Source of the DNA: Kosakonia radicincitans DSM 16656 | GTDB taxonomy: Bacteria; Pseudomonadota; Gammaproteobacteria; Enterobacterales; Enterobacteriaceae | Direction: 5' to 3' | Assembly (NCBI RefSeq): GCF_000280495.2 | Contig: NZ_CP018016.1 | Location: forward strand, 2,418,001 to 2,482,000 | Length of the DNA stretch: 64,000 nt | In this document: one piece after another, positions 1 to 9,409 of the stretch | Position numbering within the stretch: position 1 is the first letter of the stretch | Layout: every line of letters begins with the position of its first letter | Program-made: the position numbers and the translations under genes | Notes under the pieces: generated by a model | Databases searched by the model: none | What the model was told of the DNA's origin: nothing | Seen by the model: only the letters and a program-made list of their open reading frames with translations

Positions 1-1
1 C

Positions 2-2341
2 AGCGAAGCCTTCCGTAATGGCAGCATGTGGACGCGGATGCTCGACAGTTTTGAAGCGCACGCGGCGGTGATTGAGGTGCTGCAACCGGGCACCTGGAGC
101 AGCGTTCAGGATTATCCGGGTCGCCTTGGTTACTGGGATATCGGCGTGCCGCCTTCCGGCCCGATGGACGATTTTGCTTTCCGCCTGGCCAACCGCATTG
201 TCGGTAACCACGACGCGGCGGCGGGGCTGGAGTTCACCCTGCAAGGCCCGGTGCTGCAATTTCACAGCGCAGCGGTGATCGCTCTGACCGGGGCGGATTG
301 CCAGGCGACGCTGGATGGCGAAGCGGTGCCATTATGGCAACCGATCACCGTTAACGCCGGACAGATTCTGGCGTATGGGCGCGCGCAGGTCGGCTGCCGC
401 GCGTATCTCGCGGTACGTAACGGCATTGATGTGCCGCAATACCTTGGTAGCCGCTCCACCTTTGCGCTCGGGCAGTTTGGCGGCCACGCCGGACGCACGC
501 TGAAAGTCGCCGATTTGCTGCCGATTTCACGCCCGCAACTGGCCGCCTGCACCACGCCCGCGCCGGTGAGCGAACCCCAGGCGATAAGCCCGTCGCTGAT
601 CCCGGAGTATGGCGAACTGTGGCGCATCGGCGTGCTGTACGGGCCGCACGGCGCGCCGGATTTCTTTACCCAGGACGCGATCGACGAGTTCTTCGCCAGC
701 GACTGGCAAGTGCATTACAACTCTAACCGCCTCGGCGTGCGGCTGGTCGGGCCGAAACCAGGCTGGACGCGGCCAAACGGCGGCGAGGCCGGTCTGCACC
801 CCTCTAACGTTCACGACTGCGAATACGCCATCGGCGCGATTAACTTTACCGGCGACTTCCCGGTGATCCTCACCCGCGATGGCCCAAGCCTCGGCGGTTT
901 TGTCTGCCCGGTGACCATCGCTAAAGCAGAGTTGTGGAAAGTCGGGCAGGTCAAACCGGGCGATCGCATCCGCTTCTACCCGATCAGCGTGGAAGAGGCG
1001 GTGGCGCGGGAAAAAGCGCAGGAGCGCAGCATTGAGACGCTGCATGCCAGCCATCTGGCGGAATTCGCCACGCCATCCCTTGCCGATCGCGACGGGGTTT
1101 CCGCCACCGCGCTGGTGTCGCTGCCCGCTGCTGCTGGCGCGCCTGCGATTGTCTATCGCCAGGCCGGGGATAACTACATTCTGATTGAGTATGGCGACAA
1201 CGTGCTGGATCTGGCGCTGCGTCTGCGCGTTCACCTGTTGATGGAACAACTGCGCAAACGGGCGCATCCGGGCGTGAAAGAGCTGTCGCCAGGCGTGCGC
1301 TCTTTGCAGGTGCGTTATGACAGTCTCGCTATTAGCCAGCAGGAACTGGTGGCGCTGCTGCTGGAGCTGGAGTCGCACATTGGCGATGTCAGCCAGATGA
1401 AAGTGCCGTCACGCATTGTGCATCTGCCGATGGCGTTTGAAGACAACGCCACGCTGGATGCGGTCAGCCGCTACAAAGACACGGTGCGCGCGACAGCGCC
1501 GTGGTTGCCCAACAATGTGGACTTTATTCAGCGCATCAACGGTCTGGCGAGCCGCGAAGCGGTGAAGGCGACGATTTTTGACGCCAGCTATCTGATCCTG
1601 GGCCTTGGCGATGTCTATCTCGGCGCGCCCTGCGCGGTGCCGATTGATCCACGCCATCGTCTGCTGAGTTCCAAATATAACCCGGCGCGCACCTTTACCG
1701 CCGAAGGCACCGTCGGGATCGGCGGGATGTACATGTGCATCTACGGCATGGATTCCCCCGGCGGCTATCAACTGGTGGGCCGCACGCTGCCTATCTGGAA
1801 CAAGTTCCTCAAAAACGCGCAATTTGCCGCCAACGAGCCGTGGCTGCTGCACTTCTTCGACCAGGTGCGTTTCTACCCGGTAAGTGAAGCGGAACTCACC
1901 CAGTTGCGTGACGATTTCCGTGAAGGCCGCGCCACCATCCGCATTGAAGAGACGGTGTTTGATTTCCCGCAGCATTTGCAGTTCCTGCGTGATAACGCCG
2001 CCGACATTGCCGAATTCCGCACCCGCCAGGCGGAAGCCTTCGAGGCGGAAGTGGAGCGCTGGCAACTGGACGATCAGGCCAGCGTAGCGGAAAGCCTGCC
2101 GCCGGAAGCGATCGCCGAGGATGACGACGCATTGCCGGTGTGCGCCGATATGAGCGGCAACATCTGGAAAGTGCTGGTTAATCCCGGCGATGCGGTGACA
2201 GAAGGCCAGCCGCTGGTGATCGTCGAAGCGATGAAGATGGAGCTGGCCATCAACGCGCCACAGAGCGGCAAGGTTAAACGCATAGCCTGCCAGCCGGGGC
2301 GTCCGGTCAGCCCTGGCGACACGCTGCTGTGGCTGGAATAA
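2..2341 (+). CDS. uca: Urea carboxylase, C-terminal part (5' end outside window)
   Basis: Biotin-dependent, ATP-driven carboxylation of urea to allophanate, the first step of the urea amidolyase route in the cytosol. The open frame runs in from the left edge, so the biotin carboxylase domain is missing from view. Visible in order are an AHS2/KipA-like domain (about residues 20-330 of the visible protein), an AHS1/KipI-like domain (about 370-600) and a C-terminal biotinyl domain with the EAMKM motif; the biotinylated lysine codon is at 2234-2236. This domain order is that of urea carboxylase rather than acetyl-CoA or pyruvate carboxylases. The gene is followed 9 bp later by a GntR regulator and then by urtABCDE, which supports the substrate. 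Allophanate hydrolase is not in the window and should lie to the left or elsewhere. Confidence 0.93.
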   Translation, partial: SEAFRNGSMWTRMLDSFEAHAAVIEVLQPGTWSSVQDYPGRLGYWDIGVPPSGPMDDFAFRLANRIVGNHDAAAGLEFTLQGPVLQFHSAAVIALTGADCQATLDGEAVPLWQPITVNAGQILAYGRAQVGCRAYLAVRNGIDVPQYLGSRSTFALGQFGGHAGRTLKVADLLPISRPQLAACTTPAPVSEPQAISPSLIPEYGELWRIGVLYGPHGAPDFFTQDAIDEFFASDWQVHYNSNRLGVRLVGPKPGWTRPNGGEAGLHPSNVHDCEYAIGAINFTGDFPVILTRDGPSLGGFVCPVTIAKAELWKVGQVKPGDRIRFYPISVEEAVAREKAQERSIETLHASHLAEFATPSLADRDGVSATALVSLPAAAGAPAIVYRQAGDNYILIEYGDNVLDLALRLRVHLLMEQLRKRAHPGVKELSPGVRSLQVRYDSLAISQQELVALLLELESHIGDVSQMKVPSRIVHLPMAFEDNATLDAVSRYKDTVRATAPWLPNNVDFIQRINGLASREAVKATIFDASYLILGLGDVYLGAPCAVPIDPRHRLLSSKYNPARTFTAEGTVGIGGMYMCIYGMDSPGGYQLVGRTLPIWNKFLKNAQFAANEPWLLHFFDQVRFYPVSEAELTQLRDDFREGRATIRIEETVFDFPQHLQFLRDNAADIAEFRTRQAEAFEAEVERWQLDDQASVAESLPPEAIAEDDDALPVCADMSGNIWKVLVNPGDAVTEGQPLVIVEAMKMELAINAPQSGKVKRIACQPGRPVSPGDTLLWLE

Positions 2342-2350
2342 GGGAGACGG

Positions 2351-3052
2351 ATGATGAGCGAAAAGGGCAGTAAAAAACGCGCCGTCGGTCTGGCGGAGCG
2401 CATTTATCACGAACTGAAAAACGACATCTTTGATTTTCGCTTAATGCCGGGCGCGCATTTCAGCGAAAACGAGATTTCCGAGCGGATGTCCGCCAGCCGT
2501 ACCCCGGTACGGCAGGCGCTGTTCTGGCTTGAACATGAAGGGTATGTGCAGGTTTACTCGCGCAGCGGCTGGCAGGTGAAACCTTTTGATTTCAATTATT
2601 TCGAGGCGCTGTACGACTTTCGTATCGTGCTGGAAAGGGAAGCGGTGCGTCGCCTGTGCGGCATGCCGCCGGGCATCTGTTCAGAACATCTGGCGCCGCT
2701 GGTCAGCTTCTGGATCGACGCGCCGCGCATGGAGCCGAGCAAAGCGTTATCGCTGCAGGATGAGCAATTTCACACCACGCTGGTACGCGCCAGCGGCAAC
2801 AGTGAAATGGTACGGGTACATGTGGAGTTGACCGAGAAGATGCGCATCATTCGCCATCTTGATTTCACCCGCAATGACCGTGTGGATGCGACCTACAACG
2901 AACATGCCCGTGTTTTACAGGCGATCCTGAAACAGCAAACCGAGGAGGCGCAGCGCATTCTGACCGAGCACATTTCTCAGAGCAAAGCCGAGGTCAGGAA
3001 AATCACCTTACACATGCTCCAGCAGGCAAGTTTACAACCCGTTTCACCGTAG
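2351..3052 (+). CDS. GntR family regulator (FadR/FCD subfamily)
   Basis: Cytosolic DNA-binding regulator of 233 residues. The first 75 residues form a winged helix-turn-helix with the GntR signature around SASRTPVRQAL; the remainder is an all-helical FCD ligand-binding domain containing the expected Asp/His-type metal or acid ligand positions. An AGGGAG ribosome site at 2341-2346 serves two adjacent ATGs (2351 and 2354); the second has the better spacing. It sits between urea carboxylase and urtA on the same strand, so it most likely controls urea uptake and breakdown in response to a pathway metabolite. The effector is not known from sequence. Confidence 0.9.
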   Translation: MMSEKGSKKRAVGLAERIYHELKNDIFDFRLMPGAHFSENEISERMSASRTPVRQALFWLEHEGYVQVYSRSGWQVKPFDFNYFEALYDFRIVLEREAVRRLCGMPPGICSEHLAPLVSFWIDAPRMEPSKALSLQDEQFHTTLVRASGNSEMVRVHVELTEKMRIIRHLDFTRNDRVDATYNEHARVLQAILKQQTEEAQRILTEHISQSKAEVRKITLHMLQQASLQPVSP

Positions 3053-3117
3053 CCGTGGTTCCGCCCCTTCGTCCGGCGGGGAATTTTAATCACTCAATAT
3101 CATTTAGGGGTTTTGTA

Positions 3118-4389
3118 ATGAAAAGACGTTCTTTACTGAAAGCTTTTGCCCTGTCAGCCACTTTTTTGAGCATGGGCTTGTCGTTACAGGCATACGCAGC
3201 AGACACCATCAAAGTGGGGATCATGCACTCTCTCTCCGGCACCATGGCCATTTCAGAAACGCCGTTGAAAGACATGGCGCTGATGACCATTGATGAAATT
3301 AACGCCAAAGGCGGCGTGCTGGGTAAAAAGCTGGAGCCGGTGGTGGTCGATCCCGCCTCTAACTGGCCGCTGTTTGCAGAAAAAGCGCGTCAACTGTTGA
3401 CCCAGGATAAAGCCGCGGTGGTTTTTGGCTGCTGGACCTCGGTTTCGCGCAAATCGGTGCTGCCAGTGTTTGAAGAGCTGAACGGCCTGCTGTTCTACCC
3501 GGTGCAATATGAAGGGGAAGAGATGTCGCCGAACGTGTTCTACACCGGCGCGGCGCCAAACCAGCAGGCGATCCCGGCGGTGGAATACATGATGAGTGAA
3601 GACGGCGGCAGCGCAAAACGCTTCTTCCTGCTCGGCACCGACTATGTCTACCCGCGCACCACCAACAAAATTCTGCGCGCCTTCCTGCACTCCAAAGGCG
3701 TACAGGATAAAGACATTGAAGAAGTCTATACCCCGTTTGGTTACAGCGATTACCAGACTATCGTTGCCAATATCAAGAAATTCTCCGCAGGCGGCAAAAC
3801 GGCTGTGATTTCCACCATCAACGGTGACTCCAACGTGCCGTTCTATAAAGAGCTGGCGAACCAGGGCATCAAAGCGACCGATGTGCCGGTGGTGGCCTTC
3901 TCGGTCGGCGAAGAGGAACTGCGCGGTATCGACACCAAACCGCTGGTCGGCCATCTGGCGGCGTGGAACTACTTTGAGTCGGTCAGCAACCCGGTGAACA
4001 CCAAATTTGTGGCGGATTACCGTGCCTATGCCAAAGCGCACAAACTGCCGAACGCCGATACCGTAGTGACCAACGATCCAATGGAAGCAACCTATGTCGG
4101 CATCCATATGTGGGCGCAGGCGGTTGAGAAAGCGGGAACCACCGACGTGGATAAAGTCCGTGCGGCGATGGCTGGCCAGACGTTTGCCGCGCCAAGTGGC
4201 TTTACGTTGACCATGGATGCCACCAATCACCACTTACACAAACCAGTGATGATTGGCGAAATCGAAGAGAACGGTCAGTTCAATGTGGTGTGGAATACCG
4301 ATAAGCCGATCCGCGCCCAGCCGTGGAGCCCGTACATTGCGGGCAACGATAAAAAACCGGATTACCCGGTAAAAACCGGCGGTAAATAA
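3118..4389 (+). CDS. urtA: Urea ABC transporter substrate-binding protein UrtA
   Basis: Periplasmic receptor that delivers urea (or short-chain amides) to the UrtBCDE transporter. The mature part begins DTIKVGIMHSLSGTMA, the hallmark of Leu/Ile/Val-type binding proteins of the urea branch. The start at 3118 is chosen because AGGGG at 3106-3110 is correctly spaced and because it yields a clean signal peptide (MKRRSL, hydrophobic core, cleavage after AYA near residue 27). An open frame extends upstream to 3055 but lacks a leader. Length of 423 residues is normal. It is followed by a strong hairpin and then urtB. Confidence 0.95.
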   Translation: MKRRSLLKAFALSATFLSMGLSLQAYAADTIKVGIMHSLSGTMAISETPLKDMALMTIDEINAKGGVLGKKLEPVVVDPASNWPLFAEKARQLLTQDKAAVVFGCWTSVSRKSVLPVFEELNGLLFYPVQYEGEEMSPNVFYTGAAPNQQAIPAVEYMMSEDGGSAKRFFLLGTDYVYPRTTNKILRAFLHSKGVQDKDIEEVYTPFGYSDYQTIVANIKKFSAGGKTAVISTINGDSNVPFYKELANQGIKATDVPVVAFSVGEEELRGIDTKPLVGHLAAWNYFESVSNPVNTKFVADYRAYAKAHKLPNADTVVTNDPMEATYVGIHMWAQAVEKAGTTDVDKVRAAMAGQTFAAPSGFTLTMDATNHHLHKPVMIGEIEENGQFNVVWNTDKPIRAQPWSPYIAGNDKKPDYPVKTGGK

Positions 4390-4403
4390 GCCCGTGCGGT
4401 ACG

Positions 4404-4432
4404 TGTCAGGGGCAGGCGTACTGCCCCTGACA
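4404..4432 (+). other. 12-bp perfect hairpin between urtA and urtB
   Basis: Positions 4404-4415 and 4421-4432 are exact reverse complements (arm TGTCAGGGGCAG) around a 5-base loop. No T-run follows, so it is more likely an mRNA-stabilising or partial-attenuation structure than a full terminator. Such a hairpin after the binding-protein gene would give more UrtA than membrane components; this role is inferred. Confidence 0.6.
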
Positions 4433-4482
4433 GTGGTTGAATGTTCCGGCCTGGCCGGATAACCATCAAAAGACGCTGACAC

Positions 4483-6057
4483 ATGAAAATATTCCCGGCT
4501 TTGGGCTTTCTCCTTTTCGGCTGCCTGCTGATGACCGCGACGGCGCAGGCCGGGCCTGCCGCTGATTATGGCAAGGCCAGCCGCACGCAGCAGGCGCAAC
4601 TGCTTCAGCAGTGGTCTGCCGCGCCGGAGGCATCGCGTTTGCCGTTGTTGCAGGCGCTGAATGACGAAACGGTGGTCACCGATGCGAATGGTCAACTCTT
4701 CAGCGAGCAGAACGGCAAACTAACGGCGCTGGAAGGCGACGCAGCGCCTGCGGGTGCGACGAAAAAAGTGTTTATGAATAACCGCATTCGCGGCCTGGTG
4801 GCCAGCGCGCTGGCAACGCACCAACTGGTCAGCCCGGACGACAGCGTCCGCCTGCGCGCGGCATTGACGTTGCAAAACAGCGCGCAGGCCGATCAACTGC
4901 CGTTTCTCAGCGCACGGCTGGCGGCGGAAAAAAACGACGGCGTACATACTGCGCTCGCCATTGCGGTGGCGAACCTGCAACTTGCTGATAGCCGCGCCGA
5001 ACGGCGTTTGCAGGCGGTGAAACTATTGGGCGAAGCCAGCGATCCGCAGGTGCAGGCCAGCCTGCAACGTCTGATGCAGCCGCAAAATGAGCCGGACTCC
5101 GCGGTGCGTGAAGCCGCCGCTGACAGCCTGAAGCAGGTACAGCAACGCCTGAGATGGGGCGACTGGCTCGGACAAGCGTTCAGCGGGATTTCGCTCGGAT
5201 CGATCCTGCTGCTGGCGGCGCTGGGGCTGGCGATCACTTACGGTTTGCTCGGCGTGATTAATATGGCGCACGGCGAAATGTTGATGCTGGGCGCGTACTC
5301 CACCTGGCTGGTGCAGGATCTGTTTCAGCGCTTTGCCCCCGACTGGCTGGCGATTTACCCGCTGGTGGCGCTGCCGGTGGCATTTTTTATCACCGCCATC
5401 ATTGGCATGCTGCTGGAGCGCACCATTATTCGTCATCTCTACGGACGGCCGCTGGAAACCCTGCTCGCCACCTGGGGAATTAGCCTGATGCTGATTCAAC
5501 TGGTGCGCGTGCTGTTTGGCACGCAGAACCTGGAAGTCGCCAACCCGGCATGGCTCTCCGGCGGCTGGTCGGTACTGCCGAACCTGGTGCTGCCCTGGAA
5601 CCGTATCGCGGTGATTGTGTTTGTTATCGGCGTGCTGATCCTCACCTGGCTGCTGCTGAACAAAACCCGCCTCGGCATGAACGTGCGGGCGGTGACGCAA
5701 AACCGCCGCATGGCGGATTGCTGCGGTGTACCGACCGGGCGCGTCGATATGCTGGCTTTCGGTTTAGGTTCCGGTATTGCCGGGTTGGGCGGGGTGGCGC
5801 TGTCGCAACTCGGTAACGTCGGCCCGGAACTGGGACAGGGCTACATTATTGACTCTTTCCTCGTGGTGGTAACCGGCGGCGTCGGACAACTGGCGGGCAC
5901 GGTCGTGGCGGCGCTGGGCCTCGGCGTGCTGAACAAAGTCCTTGAGCCGCAAATCGGCGCGGTGCTGGGCAAGATCGCGATCCTGGTATTGATCGTGCTG
6001 TTTATTCAGAAACGACCGCAAGGGTTGTTTGCATTCAAAGGGCGGGTAATTGACTGA
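4483..6057 (+). CDS. urtB: Urea ABC transporter permease UrtB
   Basis: Inner-membrane permease of the urea transporter. Residues 1-24 form a signal sequence. Residues about 25-225 form a hydrophilic, helical region with degenerate HEAT-like repeats (for example SDPQVQASLQRLM). From about 230 onward comes a LivH-type multi-spanning permease domain starting near GISLGSILLLAALGLAITYG. The 524-residue length with this periplasmic extension is typical of UrtB and distinguishes it from LivH. No strong ribosome site is visible before 4483. Its stop codon overlaps the urtC start by one base (TGATG), indicating translational coupling. Confidence 0.94.
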   Translation: MKIFPALGFLLFGCLLMTATAQAGPAADYGKASRTQQAQLLQQWSAAPEASRLPLLQALNDETVVTDANGQLFSEQNGKLTALEGDAAPAGATKKVFMNNRIRGLVASALATHQLVSPDDSVRLRAALTLQNSAQADQLPFLSARLAAEKNDGVHTALAIAVANLQLADSRAERRLQAVKLLGEASDPQVQASLQRLMQPQNEPDSAVREAAADSLKQVQQRLRWGDWLGQAFSGISLGSILLLAALGLAITYGLLGVINMAHGEMLMLGAYSTWLVQDLFQRFAPDWLAIYPLVALPVAFFITAIIGMLLERTIIRHLYGRPLETLLATWGISLMLIQLVRVLFGTQNLEVANPAWLSGGWSVLPNLVLPWNRIAVIVFVIGVLILTWLLLNKTRLGMNVRAVTQNRRMADCCGVPTGRVDMLAFGLGSGIAGLGGVALSQLGNVGPELGQGYIIDSFLVVVTGGVGQLAGTVVAALGLGVLNKVLEPQIGAVLGKIAILVLIVLFIQKRPQGLFAFKGRVID

Positions 6058-7133
6058 TGAGCCAACCTATTACGTTAACTATCGCCCGACGCGCGCCGCG
6101 CCTGACCTGCATGCTCGCTTCACTGCTGCTGGCCGCGTTGCTGATCCTGCCCTTTTTCGCGCTGCTTCCGGCGGAAAATCCGCTGGCGATTTCCACCTAT
6201 ACGCTGACGCTGATTGGCAAAATTCTCTGCTACGCCATTGTCGCGGTGGCGCTGGATCTGGTGTGGGGCTACGCGGGGCTGCTGTCGCTGGGGCACGGGT
6301 TGTTTTTCGCCCTCGGCGGTTATGCGATGGGAATGTATCTGATGCGCCAGGCCGCCGGTGACGGGCTGCCGGCGTTTATGTCGTTTCTCTCGTGGACGGA
6401 ATTACCGTGGTTCTGGGCCGGAACGCAGTACTTTGCCTGGGCGCTGTGCCTGGTGATCCTGGTGCCGGGCCTGCTGGCACTGGTGTTCGGCTATTTCGCC
6501 TTTCGCTCGCGCATTAAAGATGTCTACTTCTCGATCATGACCCAGGCGCTGACCTACGCCGGGATGCTGCTGTTTTTTCGCAACGAAACCGGCTTTGGCG
6601 GCAACAACGGCTTTACCGGTTTTACCACGCTGCTCGGCTTTCCGGTATCGGCAACCGGTACGCGCATCGCGCTGTTTGTGGCAACGGTGCTGCTGCTGGC
6701 AGGATCGCTGGCGATTGGCGTGATGCTGACGCGCAGCAAGTTCGGCCGGGTGCTCACTGCCGTGCGCGACGCGGAAAACCGGCTGATGTTCTGCGGCTAC
6801 GATCCGAAAGGCTACAAGCTTTTCGTCTGGACGCTCTCCGCCGTGCTGTGCGGGCTGGCGGGCGCGCTGTATGTGCCGCAGGTGGGGATTATCAACCCCA
6901 GCGAAATGTCGCCGACCAACTCGATTGAAGCGGCGATTTGGGTGGCGCTCGGCGGGCGCGGTTCGCTGATTGGGCCGATCCTCGGTGCCGGGATCGTGAA
7001 CGGCGCGAAGAGCTGGTTTACCGTTGCTTTCCCGGATGTGTGGCTCTTTTTCCTTGGGTTGATGTTTATTCTTGTGACGCTGTTCCTGCCGCGCGGCGTG
7101 ATTGGCCTGCTCAAACGGAGGAAGCATGACTGA
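6057..7133 (+). CDS. urtC: Urea ABC transporter permease UrtC
   Basis: Second inner-membrane permease, LivM type, 358 residues. It has about ten hydrophobic segments, and the conserved stretch AVALDLVWGYAGLLSLGHG characteristic of LivM/UrtC. It pairs with UrtB to form the channel. Its start overlaps urtB by 1 nt and its end overlaps urtD by 8 nt, so the genes are one transcript. Confidence 0.94.
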   Translation: MSQPITLTIARRAPRLTCMLASLLLAALLILPFFALLPAENPLAISTYTLTLIGKILCYAIVAVALDLVWGYAGLLSLGHGLFFALGGYAMGMYLMRQAAGDGLPAFMSFLSWTELPWFWAGTQYFAWALCLVILVPGLLALVFGYFAFRSRIKDVYFSIMTQALTYAGMLLFFRNETGFGGNNGFTGFTTLLGFPVSATGTRIALFVATVLLLAGSLAIGVMLTRSKFGRVLTAVRDAENRLMFCGYDPKGYKLFVWTLSAVLCGLAGALYVPQVGIINPSEMSPTNSIEAAIWVALGGRGSLIGPILGAGIVNGAKSWFTVAFPDVWLFFLGLMFILVTLFLPRGVIGLLKRRKHD

Positions 7134-7917
7134 TTCCCTTTTTACCCAGCCGCAGTTGCAGGACCGCTACCGCGAAACTACCGATCCGGTGCTGCAACTG
7201 GAAAAAATCAACGTCACCTTTGATTCGTTTCGCGCATTGACGGATTTGTCACTGTCGATTGGCGTGGGGGAACTGCGCTGCGTGATCGGGCCAAATGGCG
7301 CAGGCAAAACCACGCTGATGGATATCATTACCGGTAAAACACGGCCGGACAGCGGCACGATAACCTACGATCAGAACATCGATCTTACCGGGATGTCGCC
7401 GGTGGACATTAGCCGTGCGGGCATTGGGCGTAAGTTCCAGAAACCCACGGTGTTTGAAGCGTTAAGCGTGACGGAAAACCTCGAAATTGCGCTGAAAATG
7501 GATAAGTCGGTGTGGACCAGCCTGCGCGCCAGGCTCAGCGGCGAGCAGCGGGATCGCATTGATGAAGTGCTGCTGTTGTTGCGGCTGACCGAGCATCGAC
7601 ATCGCCCGTCCGGGCTGCTTTCCCACGGGCAAAAACAGTTTCTGGAAATTGGCATGCTGCTGGTTCAGGAACCGCATTTGCTGTTGCTGGATGAGCCCGC
7701 CGCCGGTCTGACGGATGCCGAAACGGATTATATTGCCGAGCTGTTTCGCACGCTGGCGGGCAAACACTCGCTGATGGTGGTGGAGCATGATATGGGCTTT
7801 GTCGAAACCATTGCCGACTATGTGACCGTGCTGCATCAGGGGCAAGTGCTGGCAGAAGGTTCGCTGCGCGAAGTACAGGCCAACGAGCAGGTTATCGACG
7901 TTTATCTGGGGCGCTAA
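7126..7917 (+). CDS. urtD: Urea ABC transporter ATP-binding protein UrtD
   Basis: Cytosolic ATPase of the LivG class, 263 residues. Walker A GPNGAGKTT, signature LSHGQKQ (a variant of LSGGQ usual for UrtD) and Walker B LLLLDEPAAGL are all present, followed by the His switch in VEHDMGF. The start at 7126 follows GGAGGA at 7117-7122 and lies inside the end of urtC. An upstream TTG at 7102 is possible but needless. Confidence 0.94.
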   Translation: MTDSLFTQPQLQDRYRETTDPVLQLEKINVTFDSFRALTDLSLSIGVGELRCVIGPNGAGKTTLMDIITGKTRPDSGTITYDQNIDLTGMSPVDISRAGIGRKFQKPTVFEALSVTENLEIALKMDKSVWTSLRARLSGEQRDRIDEVLLLLRLTEHRHRPSGLLSHGQKQFLEIGMLLVQEPHLLLLDEPAAGLTDAETDYIAELFRTLAGKHSLMVVEHDMGFVETIADYVTVLHQGQVLAEGSLREVQANEQVIDVYLGR

Positions 7918-7918
7918 T

Positions 7919-8617
7919 ATGTTGCAGGTGAAAGAGTTAAACCAGTATTACGGCGGCAGCCACATTTTGCGTGGCTTGTCGTTCGAGACCACGCCGGGTG
8001 AAATTACCTGCCTGCTGGGGCGCAATGGTGTGGGAAAAACCACGCTGCTGAAGTGCCTGATGGGGCTGATCCCGGCGAAATCCGGCACGGTTCACTGGCA
8101 GGGCAAACTGATCAATAACAGCAAGCCGCACCAGCGGGTGCAGCAGGGGATCGCCTACGTTCCGCAGGGGCGGGAGATTTTCCCCCGTCTGACCGTCGAA
8201 GAGAATCTGCTGATGGGGCTGTCGCGCTTTTCGGGACGCCAGGCGAAAACTGTTCCCGACGAGATTTACGATCTCTTCCCGGTGCTGCGCGAGATGAAGC
8301 AGCGGCGGGGCGGCGATCTCTCCGGCGGGCAACAGCAGCAGCTTGCCATCGGGCGGGCGCTGGCCTGCAAGCCACAGTTGTTGCTCCTCGACGAGCCGAC
8401 GGAAGGTATTCAGCCCTCGGTTATCAAGGAGATTGGCGCGGTGATCCGCAGCCTGGCGAATCGCGGCGATATGGCCATTCTGCTGGTGGAGCAGTTTTAC
8501 GATTTTGCCGCCGAGCTGGCCGATCAGTATCTGGTGATGTCGCGCGGCACCATTATCCAGCGTGGGCGCGGCGATGAGATGGAAGCGCAGGGCGTGAGAC
8601 AACTGGTGGCGATTTAA
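7919..8617 (+). CDS. urtE: Urea ABC transporter ATP-binding protein UrtE
   Basis: Second ATPase, LivF class, 232 residues, partner of UrtD. It contains Walker A GRNGVGKTT, signature LSGGQQQQ and Walker B LLLLDEPTEGIQPS; the TEGIQPS extension is typical of UrtE. It starts one base after the urtD stop. Last gene of the urtABCDE operon. Confidence 0.94.
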   Translation: MLQVKELNQYYGGSHILRGLSFETTPGEITCLLGRNGVGKTTLLKCLMGLIPAKSGTVHWQGKLINNSKPHQRVQQGIAYVPQGREIFPRLTVEENLLMGLSRFSGRQAKTVPDEIYDLFPVLREMKQRRGGDLSGGQQQQLAIGRALACKPQLLLLDEPTEGIQPSVIKEIGAVIRSLANRGDMAILLVEQFYDFAAELADQYLVMSRGTIIQRGRGDEMEAQGVRQLVAI

Positions 8618-8625
8618 AGGGTAGG

Positions 8626-8657
8626 CGTTCCTGCCGGTTATTCCGTCGGCAGGAACG
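8626..8657. terminator. Hairpin at the convergent end of urtE
   Basis: An 11-bp perfect stem (CGTTCCTGCCG at 8626-8636 paired with 8647-8657) with a 10-base loop lies between urtE and the convergent gene ending at 8664. A T-rich tail is weak on both strands, so termination strength is uncertain. Confidence 0.5.
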
Positions 8658-8663
8658 GTTTAC

Positions 8664-9320
8664 TCAGACTTTGACCAGCTTCAGCCGCTGGTTCTGCCCC
8701 TGGAGCTGGATATAGCGTTCGAAAAGGTGGTGTTCCACTTGCTGGCCGCCATTCAACTGGGCGAGAAAATATTCTGCGTCCGCTTTAGTGGCGAAGTTTT
8801 CATGTCGCCAGTCACCTTCAAGGTTGTACAGCAGGCCAAAAGCTTCGCTGCACGGTAGCCGTATCTGGAATGTGGCTGCCAGCTCGCCCTGCATATAGCC
8901 GGTGAGCTGAAGCATTGCCGTTTCGCTGTGATAAAACGCGATACCGTCCCGGGCTTTGTTGTTATGCCACTGGCACTCGGGCATTAAATAACAGCTCCCG
9001 CCGACAGGCACATTTCCGTCGCTGGAGGGCGTCATATGACCGCCGACGGAAAAATCGGGATGGCTGGTGCCAACCGGAACAGCATTGGTAATATAGCAAG
9101 GGCTGCCTGACGGAATGCCTTTCGCAATGAGTAAATCCTTCCAGCTTTTATCTTTATATCCCGGCACTCTTTTGGGATCCGCTGTACTGCCATCAACGTT
9201 ATAAAGTGTGCCGCTAATATTGACGACACTGGCACCGGTAGAGGTAATGACTTCATCCTCATTGCTCACCAACTGGATAAATTCATTAATTTTCTGCCTG
9301 TCATATTGTTCTTTGTCCAT
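8664..9320 (-). CDS. Unknown protein with an HNH-like GGH/C..HN pattern
   Basis: A 218-residue soluble protein without signal peptide or membrane segment; I do not recognise a named family. The middle (about residues 95-150) contains GGHMTP, then CYLMPECQWHN, a spacing of His, Cys and His-Asn that resembles small HNH-like modules in uncharacterised bacterial proteins. The paired upstream cysteines of such zinc sites are only partly present. The C-terminal third is hydrophilic and helical. A good ribosome site (AGGGGA) precedes the ATG. It is the last of three leftward genes of lower GC than their neighbours, behind a RhiA-like gene and a Mor-like regulator. Nuclease activity is only a suggestion. 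Confidence 0.6.
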   Translation of the reverse strand: MDKEQYDRQKINEFIQLVSNEDEVITSTGASVVNISGTLYNVDGSTADPKRVPGYKDKSWKDLLIAKGIPSGSPCYITNAVPVGTSHPDFSVGGHMTPSSDGNVPVGGSCYLMPECQWHNNKARDGIAFYHSETAMLQLTGYMQGELAATFQIRLPCSEAFGLLYNLEGDWRHENFATKADAEYFLAQLNGGQQVEHHLFERYIQLQGQNQRLKLVKV

Positions 9321-9409
9321 TTCATTCCCCTTCTGAAAGGAATTATAAAGAGGGAAGGGCGTGCGGGATAAAATAATGGCCTCACACCTTTCCCCGCTGT
9401 TGTTAACGC

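Noticed and set aside
527..1378. A 283-codon reverse open frame inside urea carboxylase
   Set aside because: It is the complement of a well-supported high-GC gene, rich in Arg/His/Gln, with no ribosome site.
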